Positions 63,811-64,000 of a DNA stretch of 64,000 bases are shown piece by piece (within the stretch, counting starts at the first letter, position 1; the number at the start of each line of letters is the position of its first letter). This DNA comes from Thalassotalea_A litorea (lineage in GTDB: Bacteria > Pseudomonadota > Gammaproteobacteria > Enterobacterales > Alteromonadaceae): NCBI RefSeq assembly GCF_043642205.1, contig NZ_JBHZSG010000007.1:86078-150077 (forward strand), read 5' to 3'. The position numbers and the translations under genes are program-made. Below the pieces are notes generated by a model, which was given only the letters and a program-made list of their open reading frames with translations, did no database searches and had not been told where the DNA came from.

Positions 63811-63930
63811 TTAAGAATAGTTTTTGAATAACAATATACTGTTACTTTAGCCCTCAAAAATCATCGTATATTAGCAATTGCTAACGGACCGAGTTTGGCA
63901 CATAGCCGCCGTTCAACCGATGCCGATAGA

Positions 63931-63950
63931 TTCCCTGTCGTGGCAGGGAA
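63931..63950. repeat. hairpin near the right end
   Basis: TTCCCTG/CAGGGAA stem with a 6-base loop. It lies in a gene-free tail (63811-64000) and resembles intergenic REP-like palindromes; only one copy is seen here, so its nature is uncertain. Confidence 0.4.
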
Positions 63951-64000
63951 TGACGCGAGGTTAGGTTGCATGAATCGACAGCCAGTTCTCGGCAATTGAA

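Noticed and set aside
62314..63930. Integron cassette array (attC sites)
   Set aside because: The linkers do not show the RYYYAAC / GTTRRRY core pair of attC sites and no integrase is present, so I only report the shared linker pieces.
1..64000. CRISPR arrays, tRNA or rRNA genes, prophage
   Set aside because: No regularly spaced repeats, no cloverleaf with conserved T-loop, and no phage structural genes were seen when reading through.

Overview
The window looks like chromosome of a marine gammaproteobacterium, most likely of the Alteromonadales (Colwellia/Alteromonas/Thalassotalea-like). The reasons are the gene orders lptM-lysA-dapF-DUF484-yigB and cyaY/hemC-hemD-hemX-hemY, a plsB of proteobacterial type, lexA with two SOS boxes, a coxB-coxA-ctaG-coxC operon whose CoxB carries cytochrome c domains, and an aryl-polyene pigment cluster. 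The genus is inferred from gene content and layout only.

Layout. 1-5.4 kb: three exported peptidases of unrelated families (M16, cut by the left edge; S10; S9), all on the minus strand. 5.4-9.2 kb: the lysine/diaminopimelate block lptM-lysA-dapF-DUF484-yigB (minus), without the xerC that usually sits between the last two. 9.3-14.0 kb: cyaY and the haem genes hemC-hemD-hemX-hemY (plus). 14.1-20.3 kb: exported hydrolases (HAD phosphatase, sulfatase, alpha/beta hydrolase) and a Kelch protein behind plsB (20.3-22.7 kb). 23.0-24.1 kb: a sugar-efflux-type MFS transporter.

24.2-42.2 kb: the main specialised system, an aryl polyene (APE) cluster of about 18 kb on the minus strand. The 19 genes from apeC to apeR are packed with overlaps or short gaps and end at a strong terminator; a phosphopantetheinyl transferase and a membrane-anchored lipase-like protein follow beyond a divergent lipoprotein gene. 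Two ACPs, an aryl ligase, ketosynthases, a ketoreductase and dehydratases build the polyene; acyltransferases, a glycosyltransferase, a thioesterase, a LolA-like protein, an MMPL exporter and a lipoprotein attach and export it. The cluster differs from the enterobacterial type: it has a MIO-type aromatic ammonia-lyase, a halogenase-like flavoprotein and a split apeJ, and no recognisable methyltransferase gene.

42.5-53.3 kb: a VF530-type small protein, lexA, then the aa3/caa3-type cytochrome c oxidase genes with their assembly factors (ctaG, surf1, two Sco-like proteins, ctaA, ctaB). 53.3-58.6 kb: DUF2167 protein, a YebC-family regulator, and divergent puuB and puuC for putrescine breakdown. 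59.0-61.4 kb: a TonB-dependent receptor. 61.5-64.0 kb: an accessory stretch with a broken P-loop kinase gene and small exported or membrane proteins of unknown function, separated by partly repeated linkers.

Two copies of a 273-bp element with terminal inverted repeats (54490-54762 and 61725-61997) behave like a MITE. The first has a perfect 5-bp target duplication and sits just upstream of the yebC-family gene. The second splits the P-loop kinase gene, and removing element plus one target copy restores an open 161-codon gene exactly.
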